A DNA stretch of 44,154 bases from CAYQUC01 sp964514215 (lineage in GTDB: Bacteria > Pseudomonadota > Gammaproteobacteria > UBA6429 > Thiohalophilaceae): contig CAZEPW010000026.1 of the NCBI GenBank assembly GCA_964514215.1, positions 1 through 44,154 of the forward strand, written 5' to 3'. This document shows positions 1-8,911 of the stretch, piece by piece. The notes beneath the pieces were generated by a model. The model had not been told where the DNA came from and made no database searches. It worked only from the letters and a program-made list of their open reading frames with translations. Numbering within the stretch: the stretch's first letter is position 1; every line of letters starts with the position of its first letter. The position numbers and the translations under genes are program-made.

Positions 1-3
1 TAG

Positions 4-1773
4 TTAACAATTGCGTGTAACCGTTTTTTTTATAAACGCCAATATTTGTTTCGTTTTAACGGGTTTATGCAATAAATCATAACCACTGGCTTTTGCTTCT
101 CGTAGTCGTTCTGGCGCAGTATCTCCAGTTATAATCAAAGCCGGTATATCAAAACCAAGCACTGTACGAATAGCATTGATAGCGCCAACTCCTGTTTTGT
201 CTTCACGTAATCTATAATCCGTTATAATCACTTGAGGTGTAAATTTTTTTTCTTTAATTTTCTTTATGGCTTCTTTTTCTGACGTCGCGGCTAATACATT
301 ACAGCCCCACTCGGTTAACGCTTCTGACATTGCTTCTAAAATTTGTATTTCATCTTCGATACAAACCACCGAAATGCCTTCAACCGATATATTTTTTTCT
401 ATTTGGAATTCTACATTACTTTGCAATACTTTATTAACATCCCCAATCGGAATTATAATTGTAAATTTTGAACCTTTACCTAACTTTGATTCAATTTCAA
501 TTTTGTGACTTAATAAACCGGATAATCTTTTCACTATTGCTAAACCTAAGCCAAAGCCTTTAACTCGATCTCGCTCTGGATTTCCTATTTGATGAAACTC
601 ATGAAATATTTTTTCTTGTTTATCTTGGGCAATTCCTATTCCCGTATCTTTAATTGTCACTCTCAATTCACTTTTATTCGTTTTTAATAGCAATATAGTG
701 ACTTCGCCTTGCTCTGTGTATCGAATAGCATTACTAATCAAATTTCTTATAATTAACGCCACTAATGAAGCATCACTATAAATTACAATATTAGTTGGAG
801 TGTAATTCAAGATTAAGCCTTTTTCATTAGCTTGAGCGCTAAACTCTAAAACTAATCTATTTAAAATATTATGCAAATAAAAATGTTTTAAGTTTTTTTC
901 AACTACACCGGCATCAAGCTTGGATACATCAAGTAATATATTTAATAGATCACGCAACACATCGAGTGACAATGTTACTTTACTAAATAATTTTTTTTGA
1001 GTATCGTTTTCAAGTTTATTTTCTAATAAATTAGTAAATATCTCCATGGCATGCAGGGGTTGTCGTAAATCATGGCTCGCAGCAGCAAGAAATTTTGATT
1101 TGGATAAATTTGCCTCTTCTGCTAATTCCTTTTGCTTTAAAAATTGTTGCGACAAATCTGAAATTTCAAATTGCAGCTCAATCGTTTCGAGAACCGATCT
1201 AAATATATTTTGTGAATAGCTGATAACTGATCCTAAATAAAGCAATAATAATATTGCTATACCGATATTTTGTATATCACCTTCCATAAAAAAACGTAAC
1301 GCAGCTAATGATAAAACCGGAATAGCTAATAAATAGGAACTCATAACCCAATAAGCATTCATCACCATTGCACCAGCAGAATAACCAAGAATGACGGTTA
1401 TTAAAAATGCCTGTATCCCGACAGAATCTGGTGAAAAAAACAAAAAAACGGCTATACCATTGAGCAACCCCATAGCCAATGAATTTAAAGCGTAGTAATT
1501 TCCCCACTGTTGGGGATTACTTAGCAAGCAGCGTTTTTTCTTGTAATTACGATAGAGCAGATAATCGATTAAGCAAAAAAGGATATTAAACGCGGTCCAA
1601 ATTGATAACACTACATGATTTGCTGACGACCACAATACCACATATATAAACACTGGCATTGTAGATTGAGCCAACATAGTCGTTGGTAGGTTTTGATAAA
1701 GATAATCAACGGCTTTATCATAAACTCTTTTATCAAGCGGAACATTTTTTTTGGTCTGGATATGTTCTTTCAC
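4..1773 (-). CDS. Hybrid sensor histidine kinase with C-terminal receiver domain
   Basis: Membrane-bound hybrid kinase of 589 residues. About six hydrophobic segments fill residues 34-187 and form an integral-membrane sensor without a large periplasmic loop. A short coiled region leads to a HisKA domain with the H-box histidine H234 (SHDLRQPL). The ATPase domain has an N-box around N344-N348, a G1 motif DTGIG at 376-380 and a G2 motif GFGLG at 406-410. A receiver domain spans about 466-585, with acidic residues E473-D474, phospho-acceptor D519 and K570, so the phosphorelay residues all look intact. The start is GTG, with AGGATG about 8 bases upstream. No separate output regulator is visible, and its partner may lie outside the window. 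The ligand cannot be told from sequence. Confidence 0.9.
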   Translation of the reverse strand: MKEHIQTKKNVPLDKRVYDKAVDYLYQNLPTTMLAQSTMPVFIYVVLWSSANHVVLSIWTAFNILFCLIDYLLYRNYKKKRCLLSNPQQWGNYYALNSLAMGLLNGIAVFLFFSPDSVGIQAFLITVILGYSAGAMVMNAYWVMSSYLLAIPVLSLAALRFFMEGDIQNIGIAILLLLYLGSVISYSQNIFRSVLETIELQFEISDLSQQFLKQKELAEEANLSKSKFLAAASHDLRQPLHAMEIFTNLLENKLENDTQKKLFSKVTLSLDVLRDLLNILLDVSKLDAGVVEKNLKHFYLHNILNRLVLEFSAQANEKGLILNYTPTNIVIYSDASLVALIIRNLISNAIRYTEQGEVTILLLKTNKSELRVTIKDTGIGIAQDKQEKIFHEFHQIGNPERDRVKGFGLGLAIVKRLSGLLSHKIEIESKLGKGSKFTIIIPIGDVNKVLQSNVEFQIEKNISVEGISVVCIEDEIQILEAMSEALTEWGCNVLAATSEKEAIKKIKEKKFTPQVIITDYRLREDKTGVGAINAIRTVLGFDIPALIITGDTAPERLREAKASGYDLLHKPVKTKQILAFIKKTVTRNC

Positions 1774-1845
1774 TGGATATCATCCTAAAATCAACAAATA
1801 CTTAATTTGTTTATCAAACACCTATAAGACGATATATGAATTTTT

Positions 1846-2601
1846 TTAGTTTAATTTACTCACAGTAATATCATCGACGAATATAGTACCTGTCGCAGCA
1901 GTATTATAATTGAGTAAATCCACAGCAATACCACCACTAATATTTTGTAAACCAGAAATAGACGATGTAATAAAATTTATATTCCAAGCAGCAGGTTCAG
2001 TGTTTGAAGCTAACCACACTTTAGCGCGCAGTTTTGTATTAGTCTCTTGTATAATTTGAAATCGAATTCGATAAGCCGTGTTATTTAAAACAGACGCTAG
2101 TGGATTTTCGACACTTTGTATTAATGTTTCAACACCATTTAATTCATACCACAAACCAAACTCACCTATGGTATTACCCTGCCAAAAAACACTGTAACCC
2201 TGACCATTAGTCGCTAACTCAGTAAGATAACCGCCATTTTGACGTGCATAAAAACCAACACCCTGATTGACAAAGTCTTCAAACTCAACAGTAAACACCA
2301 CATCAACATCTTGTAAGTTTACCGAGCTATTAATGACTCGTGTCAAAGCAGTTACAGTGGAGACACCATCATAAAGATTACTTTGAAGCCGACCTCGATT
2401 ATTTTGAATATCAACAGATACCGTAGCAGCACTGCTGACAGTAGTCCAAGAACTCGGCCATGCAGTATTATCCGCGGCAGTAAATACTTCAGTAAAACTT
2501 GTCGGATTGCCTAACACCGGGATAGTATCATTAGGACCATCGCCGCAGGCTATAACACCAAAAAATATCATTCCTAATATTAATTTGTTATAAATTTTCA
2601 T
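1846..2601 (-). CDS. Putative secreted lipoprotein of unknown function
   Basis: A 251-residue protein with a lipoprotein signal peptide: basic start, hydrophobic core and lipobox ending in Cys19 (GVIAC), followed by GDGPND. The mature part is rich in Ser, Thr, Asn and aromatic residues with alternating beta-type hydrophobicity. It ends in a strand-like segment (VDDITVSKLN), which suggests a beta-sandwich or lectin-like fold; this is inference. I chose the ATG at 2601, preceded by AGGA at 11 bases. The reading frame also opens 21 bases upstream at a TTG with no ribosome-binding site. Asp follows the lipidated region at position +3, so sorting is uncertain. It lies just upstream of the hybrid kinase on the same strand, but no functional link is shown. 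Confidence 0.72.
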   Translation of the reverse strand: MKIYNKLILGMIFFGVIACGDGPNDTIPVLGNPTSFTEVFTAADNTAWPSSWTTVSSAATVSVDIQNNRGRLQSNLYDGVSTVTALTRVINSSVNLQDVDVVFTVEFEDFVNQGVGFYARQNGGYLTELATNGQGYSVFWQGNTIGEFGLWYELNGVETLIQSVENPLASVLNNTAYRIRFQIIQETNTKLRAKVWLASNTEPAAWNINFITSSISGLQNISGGIAVDLLNYNTAATGTIFVDDITVSKLN

Positions 2602-2765
2602 ATCGCTGTTAATCCTATTCAAATGAACTCATTAGAATATACACCTCAAAACGGTGTTGTTAAATTAGTTTATCAAAAAGCATCCGATTTTCTTTAATTA
2701 TAACTGTATTTACTATTTTGTATCATGAGATAATAAGCAAATTAAAGTTTAAATTAGAGTTCAAA

Positions 2766-3578
2766 ATGAAAAAATCGGGTCACCTACAAAAATTACGCAG
2801 TAATCTAACCTCCCCTATTCAGTATTTTTTGCCACTAGATGATGATGAAGTGCCATTAAACGATCTGATTGGTAAAAAAATTACGTTGGATTTTAATGGT
2901 GAAATTCATTGCCAACACTGTGGCAAGGCAACTAAAAAAAGTTACTCGCAAGGATATTGTTTTGTCTGTATGCGTGCCCTACCGCAATGTGATATGTGCA
3001 TTATGAAACCTGAAACCTGCCACTTTCATTTAGGCACTTGCCGAGATTCAATATGGGGCGAAACACATTGTTTTAAAGATCATACAGTCTATTTGGCTAA
3101 TACTTCGGGAGTAAAAGTGGGTATTACACGCGATACACCAACACGCTGGATTGATCAAGGTGCGACACAAGCACTGCCAATATTTCGCGTTAAAAACCGA
3201 TTATTATCAGGATTAATTGAAACAACATTTAAACAGCACATCGCTGATAAAACCGATTGGCGAAAAATGTTAAAAGGCAATGCTGAACCAATAGCACTAA
3301 ACGAACGACGTGATGAACTTTTAAAATTAACAAACAACGCAGTCACTGCAATTATCTCAGAACATGGTGAAGACTCGGTTGAAAAACTCGATGAGCAAAT
3401 TGTTAACTTGAATTTTCCGGTTGGTAGTTTTCCTGAAAAAGTAAAATCGTTTAATTTTGATAAAACGCCAAATATTTCAGGAATTCTGGTTGGGATTAAA
3501 GGCCAATACCTAATCCTGGACACCGGCGTACTCAATATTCGTAAATTTACCAGTTATTTAATTAGCTTCACCTATTAA
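2766..3578 (+). CDS. DUF2797 family zinc-binding protein
   Basis: A 270-residue cytoplasmic protein with the DUF2797 pattern. The N-terminus is MKKSGHLQKL, a segment with IGKKITLDFNGEIHC follows, and then a Cys/His-rich module (CQHCGK, GYCFVC, CDMC, CHFH, GTC, THC) likely binds several zinc ions. After it come KVGITRDTPTRWIDQGATQALP and a basic helical part with TDWRKMLKG. The KVGIT/RWIDQGA part resembles the start of a GIY-YIG-like fold, but catalytic function is unproven. I moved the start to the ATG at 2766 because family members begin with this M-x-x-x-G-x-L motif and GAG lies 6 bases upstream; the open frame starts 48 bases earlier at TTG. The family has no assigned function that I can name. 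Confidence 0.85.
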   Translation: MKKSGHLQKLRSNLTSPIQYFLPLDDDEVPLNDLIGKKITLDFNGEIHCQHCGKATKKSYSQGYCFVCMRALPQCDMCIMKPETCHFHLGTCRDSIWGETHCFKDHTVYLANTSGVKVGITRDTPTRWIDQGATQALPIFRVKNRLLSGLIETTFKQHIADKTDWRKMLKGNAEPIALNERRDELLKLTNNAVTAIISEHGEDSVEKLDEQIVNLNFPVGSFPEKVKSFNFDKTPNISGILVGIKGQYLILDTGVLNIRKFTSYLISFTY

Positions 3579-4135
3579 ACTTAAATGTACATCACATTTT
3601 TGCCAAATAATTTAATTAATGGATACATCTAGCTATTTAGAATGAGTATAGAATAGTATACAGATGGCGATTCCGTTATAATAATATGAGATTAAGTACA
3701 ACTGTACTGCTTGTTAGTGTTAACTGTTATCTAAAATGTTTCAGATAAAACAAAACAATTAAACTGTACTGGTAGAAATAAAAACAACTGTGTATTCCCT
3801 TAACTGTTTTTGCTCTGTATTATAAGACACATAACAGTATGAAATAAATTTTAAATATAGATTTCATTTAATCAGGATGATTAGGAAGTTTATATAAAAC
3901 CGAGTTACTTGCAAGAGTATACACCCATGGCCAGGGACGGCCTCCCTCTTACTCTTGTTATCCGATATGGTTAATAATTAGCCATATTCATTCTACGATA
4001 GTCACACTAAACACTTATTCTTTTAACAAAAGAATTATTCGTATTTTTGAAGATCAACAGATCTATTCTGATAGAAAATCTTGTACACTAGTATGAAACT
4101 GATGGAAAAAATTCAACCAGGGTGACAAGGGAACT
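3579..4135. other. Long intergenic region upstream of the MocR-type gene
   Basis: These 557 bases contain no convincing gene on either strand. They hold five copies of AACTGT in direct orientation (starting at 3700, 3722, 3762, 3786 and 3802) and a GC-rich inverted repeat at 3912-3957, listed separately. The start of the downstream gene at 4136 is preceded by AAGGGA. The length and repeat content suggest a regulatory region, possibly with a long untranslated leader. Confidence 0.6.
3912..3957. repeat. GC-rich inverted repeat, candidate structured leader
   Basis: Perfect 8-base arms, CAAGAGTA (3912-3919) and TACTCTTG (3950-3957), flank a GC-rich core. The core can form GGCC-AGGGAC-GGCC (3929-3942) or an alternative AGGGA/TCCCT pairing. 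The GC content stands out in an otherwise very AT-rich spacer. No T-run follows on either strand, so a simple terminator is unlikely. It sits 179 bases before the MocR-type start codon. Confidence 0.5.
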
Positions 4136-5587
4136 ATGTCAAAATCTGAATTCTTATACGACGCAATAGCACAAGAACTAACACAGGCAATTGATCAAGG
4201 AACGTATAGCGTCGGCACTCGCATGCCTTCTTTACGCCAATTATGTGAGCAATATCACGTTAGCATGACTACCGCGCAGCAAGTTTATTCGGTGTTGGAA
4301 GATGCCAGTTTAATTGCTACCCGACCTCGCTCTGGCTACTATGTTCGCTCCCGCATTCGGGAATTTGATACTCAACCTGCCGCTAGTCAACCTATAGATA
4401 CCCCGCGAGATGCACCTTATAGCCAAGACTCGATATCACTGTATGAAGATTTTTATGCTGAAAATATTTATCAGTTTGGCGCAATAGGCTCACCGGCTGA
4501 AGAATTAATACCTGACAGAACAATTGCGCGGCATGTCACTAAGGCGCTAAAAGAATTTCCAAGCCAATCGTGTCAGTATGCAACACCAATGGGTGATCTC
4601 GAATTACGCCAACAAATAGTCAGTCGCATGTATGATGCCGGCTGTCGGGTTAATGCAGAAAATATCATCATCACCCAAGGCTGCCAAGGTGCCTTGGCCT
4701 TAGCATTACAAGCCATCACTACCAAAGGTGATACCGTCGCTGTTGAATCGCCAATTTATCCTGGCGTTGGCCAACTTTTATGCCAACTGGAATTAAAAGT
4801 CTTAGAAATACCCACCCACCCACGTGATGGTGCTGATTTAGGCGCACTGACACGTTTAATTAAGCGTCAAACAAACAATGTTAAAGCCTGCTTACTAATT
4901 CCAAACTGTCAAAATCCTCTTGGCGGCATTATGCCCGAAGAAAACAAACGGCACTTAATTAAGATTTTGTCTAATGCGGGTATCCCATTAATTGAGGACG
5001 ATGCCATGGGTGATTTAATTTATAAACGCCCCCGCCCAAAAGCCGCTAAGTCCTATGACGATGAGGGTAACGTTTTATATTGTTCGTCTTTTTCAAAAGT
5101 ACTGGGGCCCGGCCATCGAATTGGTTGGATTGAGCCGGGTAGATATTATGAAAAAGTAATACGCAACAAAGCCGTTAGCACCTTGATGAACCCATCGTAT
5201 ATTCAACATGCATTTAAAGAATTCTTAAAGGGTGGTAGTTATATCCGAACGGTAAATAAAGCCACCACGGTATATTTAGCAAGAATGACCCAGTTACGCC
5301 GATGGGTTTATGAATATTTTCCGAAAGGGATTCGTTATACCAATCCTCAGGGGGGGTATTTTTTATGGATAGAATTACCTAAATCGGTAGATGCAAAAAT
5401 GCTGACCACAATGGCATTAAAGAAAAAAATTGGCATTGGTTTAGGTTCGTGGTTTTCCCCCAATGAACTTTACACTAACCACATCCGACTATGTTGTACC
5501 GATTCTAAAATGGAAAGAATGCGTATCGCAACCCAAGCACTCGGTATGATGGCACATGAAATTATGCAAAAAGGCGATCCTAAATAA
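4136..5587 (+). CDS. MocR-type transcriptional regulator (GntR wHTH plus class I aminotransferase fold)
   Basis: A 483-residue two-domain regulator. Residues 5-72 form a GntR-type winged helix (PSLRQLCEQYHVSMTTAQQVYSVL, then RPRSGYYV). Residues 110-475 form an aminotransferase class I fold with the PLP lysine K321 (SSFSK), N260 (NCQNPLGG) and D288. MocR proteins sense PLP or PLP-linked ligands and usually act on genes for vitamin B6, GABA, taurine or related amine metabolism. No such target gene is adjacent, so the ligand is unknown. The length matches the family. The start ATG has AAGGGA 5 bases upstream. The unusually long upstream region with repeated AACTGT could hold its own binding sites, since MocR proteins often bind direct repeats. 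Confidence 0.93.
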   Translation: MSKSEFLYDAIAQELTQAIDQGTYSVGTRMPSLRQLCEQYHVSMTTAQQVYSVLEDASLIATRPRSGYYVRSRIREFDTQPAASQPIDTPRDAPYSQDSISLYEDFYAENIYQFGAIGSPAEELIPDRTIARHVTKALKEFPSQSCQYATPMGDLELRQQIVSRMYDAGCRVNAENIIITQGCQGALALALQAITTKGDTVAVESPIYPGVGQLLCQLELKVLEIPTHPRDGADLGALTRLIKRQTNNVKACLLIPNCQNPLGGIMPEENKRHLIKILSNAGIPLIEDDAMGDLIYKRPRPKAAKSYDDEGNVLYCSSFSKVLGPGHRIGWIEPGRYYEKVIRNKAVSTLMNPSYIQHAFKEFLKGGSYIRTVNKATTVYLARMTQLRRWVYEYFPKGIRYTNPQGGYFLWIELPKSVDAKMLTTMALKKKIGIGLGSWFSPNELYTNHIRLCCTDSKMERMRIATQALGMMAHEIMQKGDPK

Positions 5588-5644
5588 CCTTGGGATAGCT
5601 TAGGCCTCATTCAGTATTATTTTTTTTGGTTAATCGGCCGTTAC

Positions 5645-6058
5645 TTATTTAACACTATTTGATTTCTTCTTTTTAGACTTTTTACTCGTGTAGTAAACGC
5701 CTGGAAACCACGACTTATGTAATTTTAAAGTTGCTTCCAAATCATCATGTTCATCATCTGCAAACTTAAACATATGCGTACCAATTGCAATAAAATCATC
5801 ACTACTCAATTTGTAGAGTGATATAGCCGAATCATTAACAATTGTTTTATTCGTGCTATCTAAATCTTTAATGTAATAATCCACCACACCATCATCATTT
5901 AGGCCTTCCACAGCTTCAATAACCGCATGATGATTGCTGATCAAATCATCTTCAATAGCGATATCATTATCATTACTGCGCCCTATCGTAAATTGTTGTT
6001 TATTAATATGCAATTTAAGGCCTGCCACGCCTTCTTTATACTGAACTAAACAAGCCAT
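5645..6058 (-). CDS. Small FHA-domain protein
   Basis: A 137-residue soluble protein that is almost entirely one forkhead-associated domain, a phosphothreonine-binding beta sandwich. Hallmarks are G26-R27-S28 (FTIGRSND), the S/H motif around S41-H44 (SNHHA) and N70 (DSTNKT). A Lys/Ser-rich tail (KKSKKKKSNS) follows the domain and may bind nucleic acid or membrane; this is inference. No Ser/Thr kinase or type VI secretion gene is nearby to name a partner. It is divergent from the GGDEF-EAL gene at 6251 and convergent with the MocR-type gene. Confidence 0.85.
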   Translation of the reverse strand: MACLVQYKEGVAGLKLHINKQQFTIGRSNDNDIAIEDDLISNHHAVIEAVEGLNDDGVVDYYIKDLDSTNKTIVNDSAISLYKLSSDDFIAIGTHMFKFADDEHDDLEATLKLHKSWFPGVYYTSKKSKKKKSNSVK

Positions 6059-6250
6059 ATGAAATATCCATTGATGAACATTAAATTAGTAATTCTATCA
6101 TAAATTCTGATAAATCGATTTATTGCGGCAATTTATTACCCAAAAAAGCCATTATTTTTTTAATAACCACATATAAAATTATAGTTTTAACATTATTTGC
6201 CGACAATTATAAATGGAATGACTAAACAAAAAGTGTGGTTTTTGTGACAA

Positions 6251-8773
6251 ATGAAATTGCTTGATTTCAGTAGCTTTAAAGCGAGATACTTATTTATATT
6301 AGTAATATTAGTGCTTGTTATCATTTTAACCATTGCTATTTCGGAAGATAGAATACAATCGACAGCAAAAATATTAACCAATAGCATTAGCCAACGAATT
6401 GAAATCTCCAAAATTGTAGAAACTTTACATATCGATCTAGCAAAAGCAAACCGTGCTATTGATTTATACATGATATCACCAAACAAAGATTCTCGCGATA
6501 TCATGAATAAATCATTTTCAAATATACGTTTAAACTTATCTAAATTAAAACAACACCACTGGATAACCGCTAATTTACTACCGCACTCTATAATCGAATT
6601 TGATAAATTAATTCAAAATCTGGAGAACGAGGCATCACAATTACTGTATATACGAACCAATGCAAATAAAATGTATCCTTCGCTCGTAATTTCAAACCAA
6701 ACGATGTTAAATTCAAACAGAAATTTAATAACCCTGCTAACAAGTGCCATCCAAGAAAAGGTTAATGATCATAATATAGGAACAACACAATATTTATTAC
6801 TGATATCAATTAGAGATCAATGGCGACGTTTAATTAACGACTACCGGGTTTATTTAATTAATAGACTAGGCTCCTTACATGAAAAAAACTTACTCAATTT
6901 AACCAGTAATATTGAAATAAATTATAACAAAATACAAACGTTAACAAAAAAATTAACAACAGATAATGACAATACACAAATCGGATTAAATACTGAAATT
7001 CTTATTGATAACATTTCAAGTTTGACAAAAAAATGGTACAAAGGTTATAAAAAAGTATATAAAATTAATACTAGTTCTAACTGGCGCAAGGATATCCCAA
7101 TATTAAGCAATCAAATTTATCCAATGTTTAAGCAAGCTAACTATGATTTAGAATATATCAGCCGAAAACTACATGAGAACTCTAAATCTGATTTGGATAT
7201 CCAAAAAAAATCAATGGCTAGTATCTCGTATTATTTATTAACACTAGCATTATTTGTTATTGGTTATATAACACTAACAACTTTATTTTTGTATAAAAAT
7301 TTATTACACCCAATTGAACTATTATCAAAAAACTTAAAGCTTGAAGCTCAAGGAAAACCAACAGAAAAAATAAAAAATATAAACACCAGCGAAATAAAAC
7401 GAATCATGAATTCTTTTAATGAAATGCAATATCAAGTTCACTCTAGACAAGTCGCGCTAGAACACCTCGCAATGCATGATTCTCTCACCGGTTTACCCAA
7501 TCGTTCGCTATTAATGGATAGACTAAATCACGCTATTCTTAACTCTAAACGCAACGACACATCAATATCATTACTACTACTCGACTTGGATAGGTTTAAA
7601 GAAATAAATGATAGCTTGGGACATGCCGCTGGCGATATATTATTATGCACTGTTGCTGAGCGAATAAAAAACTGTTTGCGCGATAGTGATACTGTTGCCC
7701 GATTAGGAGGTGACGAATTTGCAATAGTACTACCCAATATTTCAGCTTCAGCCGTCAAACAAATAACGAAAAAATTGATTTCAACATTAGACAATGTTTA
7801 CCATATAGAAGAACATAATTTATATGTCGGTATGAGTATCGGAATAGCCAATTTTCCAAACCACGGTGATGATTCAAGTTCATTAATGCAACACGCTGAT
7901 ATTGCAATGTATCAATCTAAGCGAACCAACACCAATATAACAACATATGATCCTGAAAAAGATATTCAAAATATTGAAAAACTATCTTTACTAACCGATT
8001 TAAAAACGGCATTAATTAATAATGAAATGTTGTTGCACTACCTGCCAATATCGTCATTAGCAACGATGAAAATAATTGGATTCGAAGCGCTAATTCGTTG
8101 GCAACATCCAATCTACGGCATCATACTACCGAGTAACTTCATTAACATTGCAGAACAAACCGGTATCATTAAAAACATATCCCGTTGGGTAATTAAACAA
8201 GCGGTAGCGCAATGTAAGATATGGCAAAACTTAGGTGAAGATGTTTATGTCACGATAAATCTATCCGTATGGGATCTCCAAGATCCATCACTCGAAGCTT
8301 ACATTAAAAGCATATTATCGGAATACCATCTACCCGCACACAAACTCGTGTTAGAAATTACTGAAAGTGCAATGATGGCTGATTCAGAACGAGCAAAAGA
8401 AGTTTTAATTAAATTACATGATATGGGGCTGGACATCACAGTTGATGACTATGGCACAGGATTTTCATCAATGGCCTATTTAAAGCAATTACCGGTTGAT
8501 ACTCTAAAAATTGATAAATCTTTTGTTAAAAATATGGACACCGACGAAAATAATGAAACTATTGTTCGCTCCTCAATAGAATTAGCGCACAATTTGGGGT
8601 TATTAGTATTAGCTGAAGGCGTAGAATCCAATCGAATAAAAGATTTATTATTTGATCTAAAGTGCGATAAAATTCAAGGTTATTTAATTAACAAAGCTAT
8701 CACGAAGGAATCCGCAACCAAATTATTAAAACAAGAAAAAGATAATGTCAGTTATTTAAAACCCAATAAATAA
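6251..8773 (+). CDS. Membrane GGDEF-EAL protein (bifunctional c-di-GMP enzyme candidate)
   Basis: An 840-residue inner-membrane protein. TM1 lies near residues 13-31, a helical sensor region of about 290 residues follows, then TM2 near 327-349 and a HAMP-like linker. The GGDEF domain has D-L-D-R-F-K metal and substrate residues, intact GGDEF at 486-490 and an I-site RDSD at 477-480. The EAL domain starts at E612 (EALIRW) and keeps INLS, ITESA, DDYGTG, LKIDKSF and AEGVE. Both active sites therefore look competent for making and degrading c-di-GMP; which activity dominates cannot be read from sequence. The start ATG has no clear Shine-Dalgarno sequence. It is divergent from the FHA gene, and a palindromic repeat follows it. 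Confidence 0.93.
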   Translation: MKLLDFSSFKARYLFILVILVLVIILTIAISEDRIQSTAKILTNSISQRIEISKIVETLHIDLAKANRAIDLYMISPNKDSRDIMNKSFSNIRLNLSKLKQHHWITANLLPHSIIEFDKLIQNLENEASQLLYIRTNANKMYPSLVISNQTMLNSNRNLITLLTSAIQEKVNDHNIGTTQYLLLISIRDQWRRLINDYRVYLINRLGSLHEKNLLNLTSNIEINYNKIQTLTKKLTTDNDNTQIGLNTEILIDNISSLTKKWYKGYKKVYKINTSSNWRKDIPILSNQIYPMFKQANYDLEYISRKLHENSKSDLDIQKKSMASISYYLLTLALFVIGYITLTTLFLYKNLLHPIELLSKNLKLEAQGKPTEKIKNINTSEIKRIMNSFNEMQYQVHSRQVALEHLAMHDSLTGLPNRSLLMDRLNHAILNSKRNDTSISLLLLDLDRFKEINDSLGHAAGDILLCTVAERIKNCLRDSDTVARLGGDEFAIVLPNISASAVKQITKKLISTLDNVYHIEEHNLYVGMSIGIANFPNHGDDSSSLMQHADIAMYQSKRTNTNITTYDPEKDIQNIEKLSLLTDLKTALINNEMLLHYLPISSLATMKIIGFEALIRWQHPIYGIILPSNFINIAEQTGIIKNISRWVIKQAVAQCKIWQNLGEDVYVTINLSVWDLQDPSLEAYIKSILSEYHLPAHKLVLEITESAMMADSERAKEVLIKLHDMGLDITVDDYGTGFSSMAYLKQLPVDTLKIDKSFVKNMDTDENNETIVRSSIELAHNLGLLVLAEGVESNRIKDLLFDLKCDKIQGYLINKAITKESATKLLKQEKDNVSYLKPNK

Positions 8774-8800
8774 ATATTACATATTAATTTCAAATTAAAA

Positions 8801-8882
8801 TATTCACAAAATGCTTTTGTAGGTTGGGGTTCGAAAAACATTCATCCCAAGCTACGTTTTAAATTTAAAGTATTTGTGAATT
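8801..8882. repeat. GTAGGTTGGG-type palindromic repeat, copy 1, between convergent genes
   Basis: A core hairpin pairs GTAGGTTGGG (8819-8828) with CCCAAGCTAC (about 8846-8855), with one mismatch. Outer arms ATTCACAAA and TTTGTGAAT extend the imperfect palindrome. The core, read on the other strand, matches 19938-19973. It lies between the 3' ends of two convergent genes and may act as a bidirectional terminator. Confidence 0.7.
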
Positions 8883-8911
8883 GGATTGATGCCAGAACCA
8901 CCGACGCACTA

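Noticed and set aside
4..1773. Frame-shifted or truncated kinase at the window edge
   Set aside because: The stop codon lies at positions 4-6 and all kinase and receiver motifs are present, so the gene is complete.
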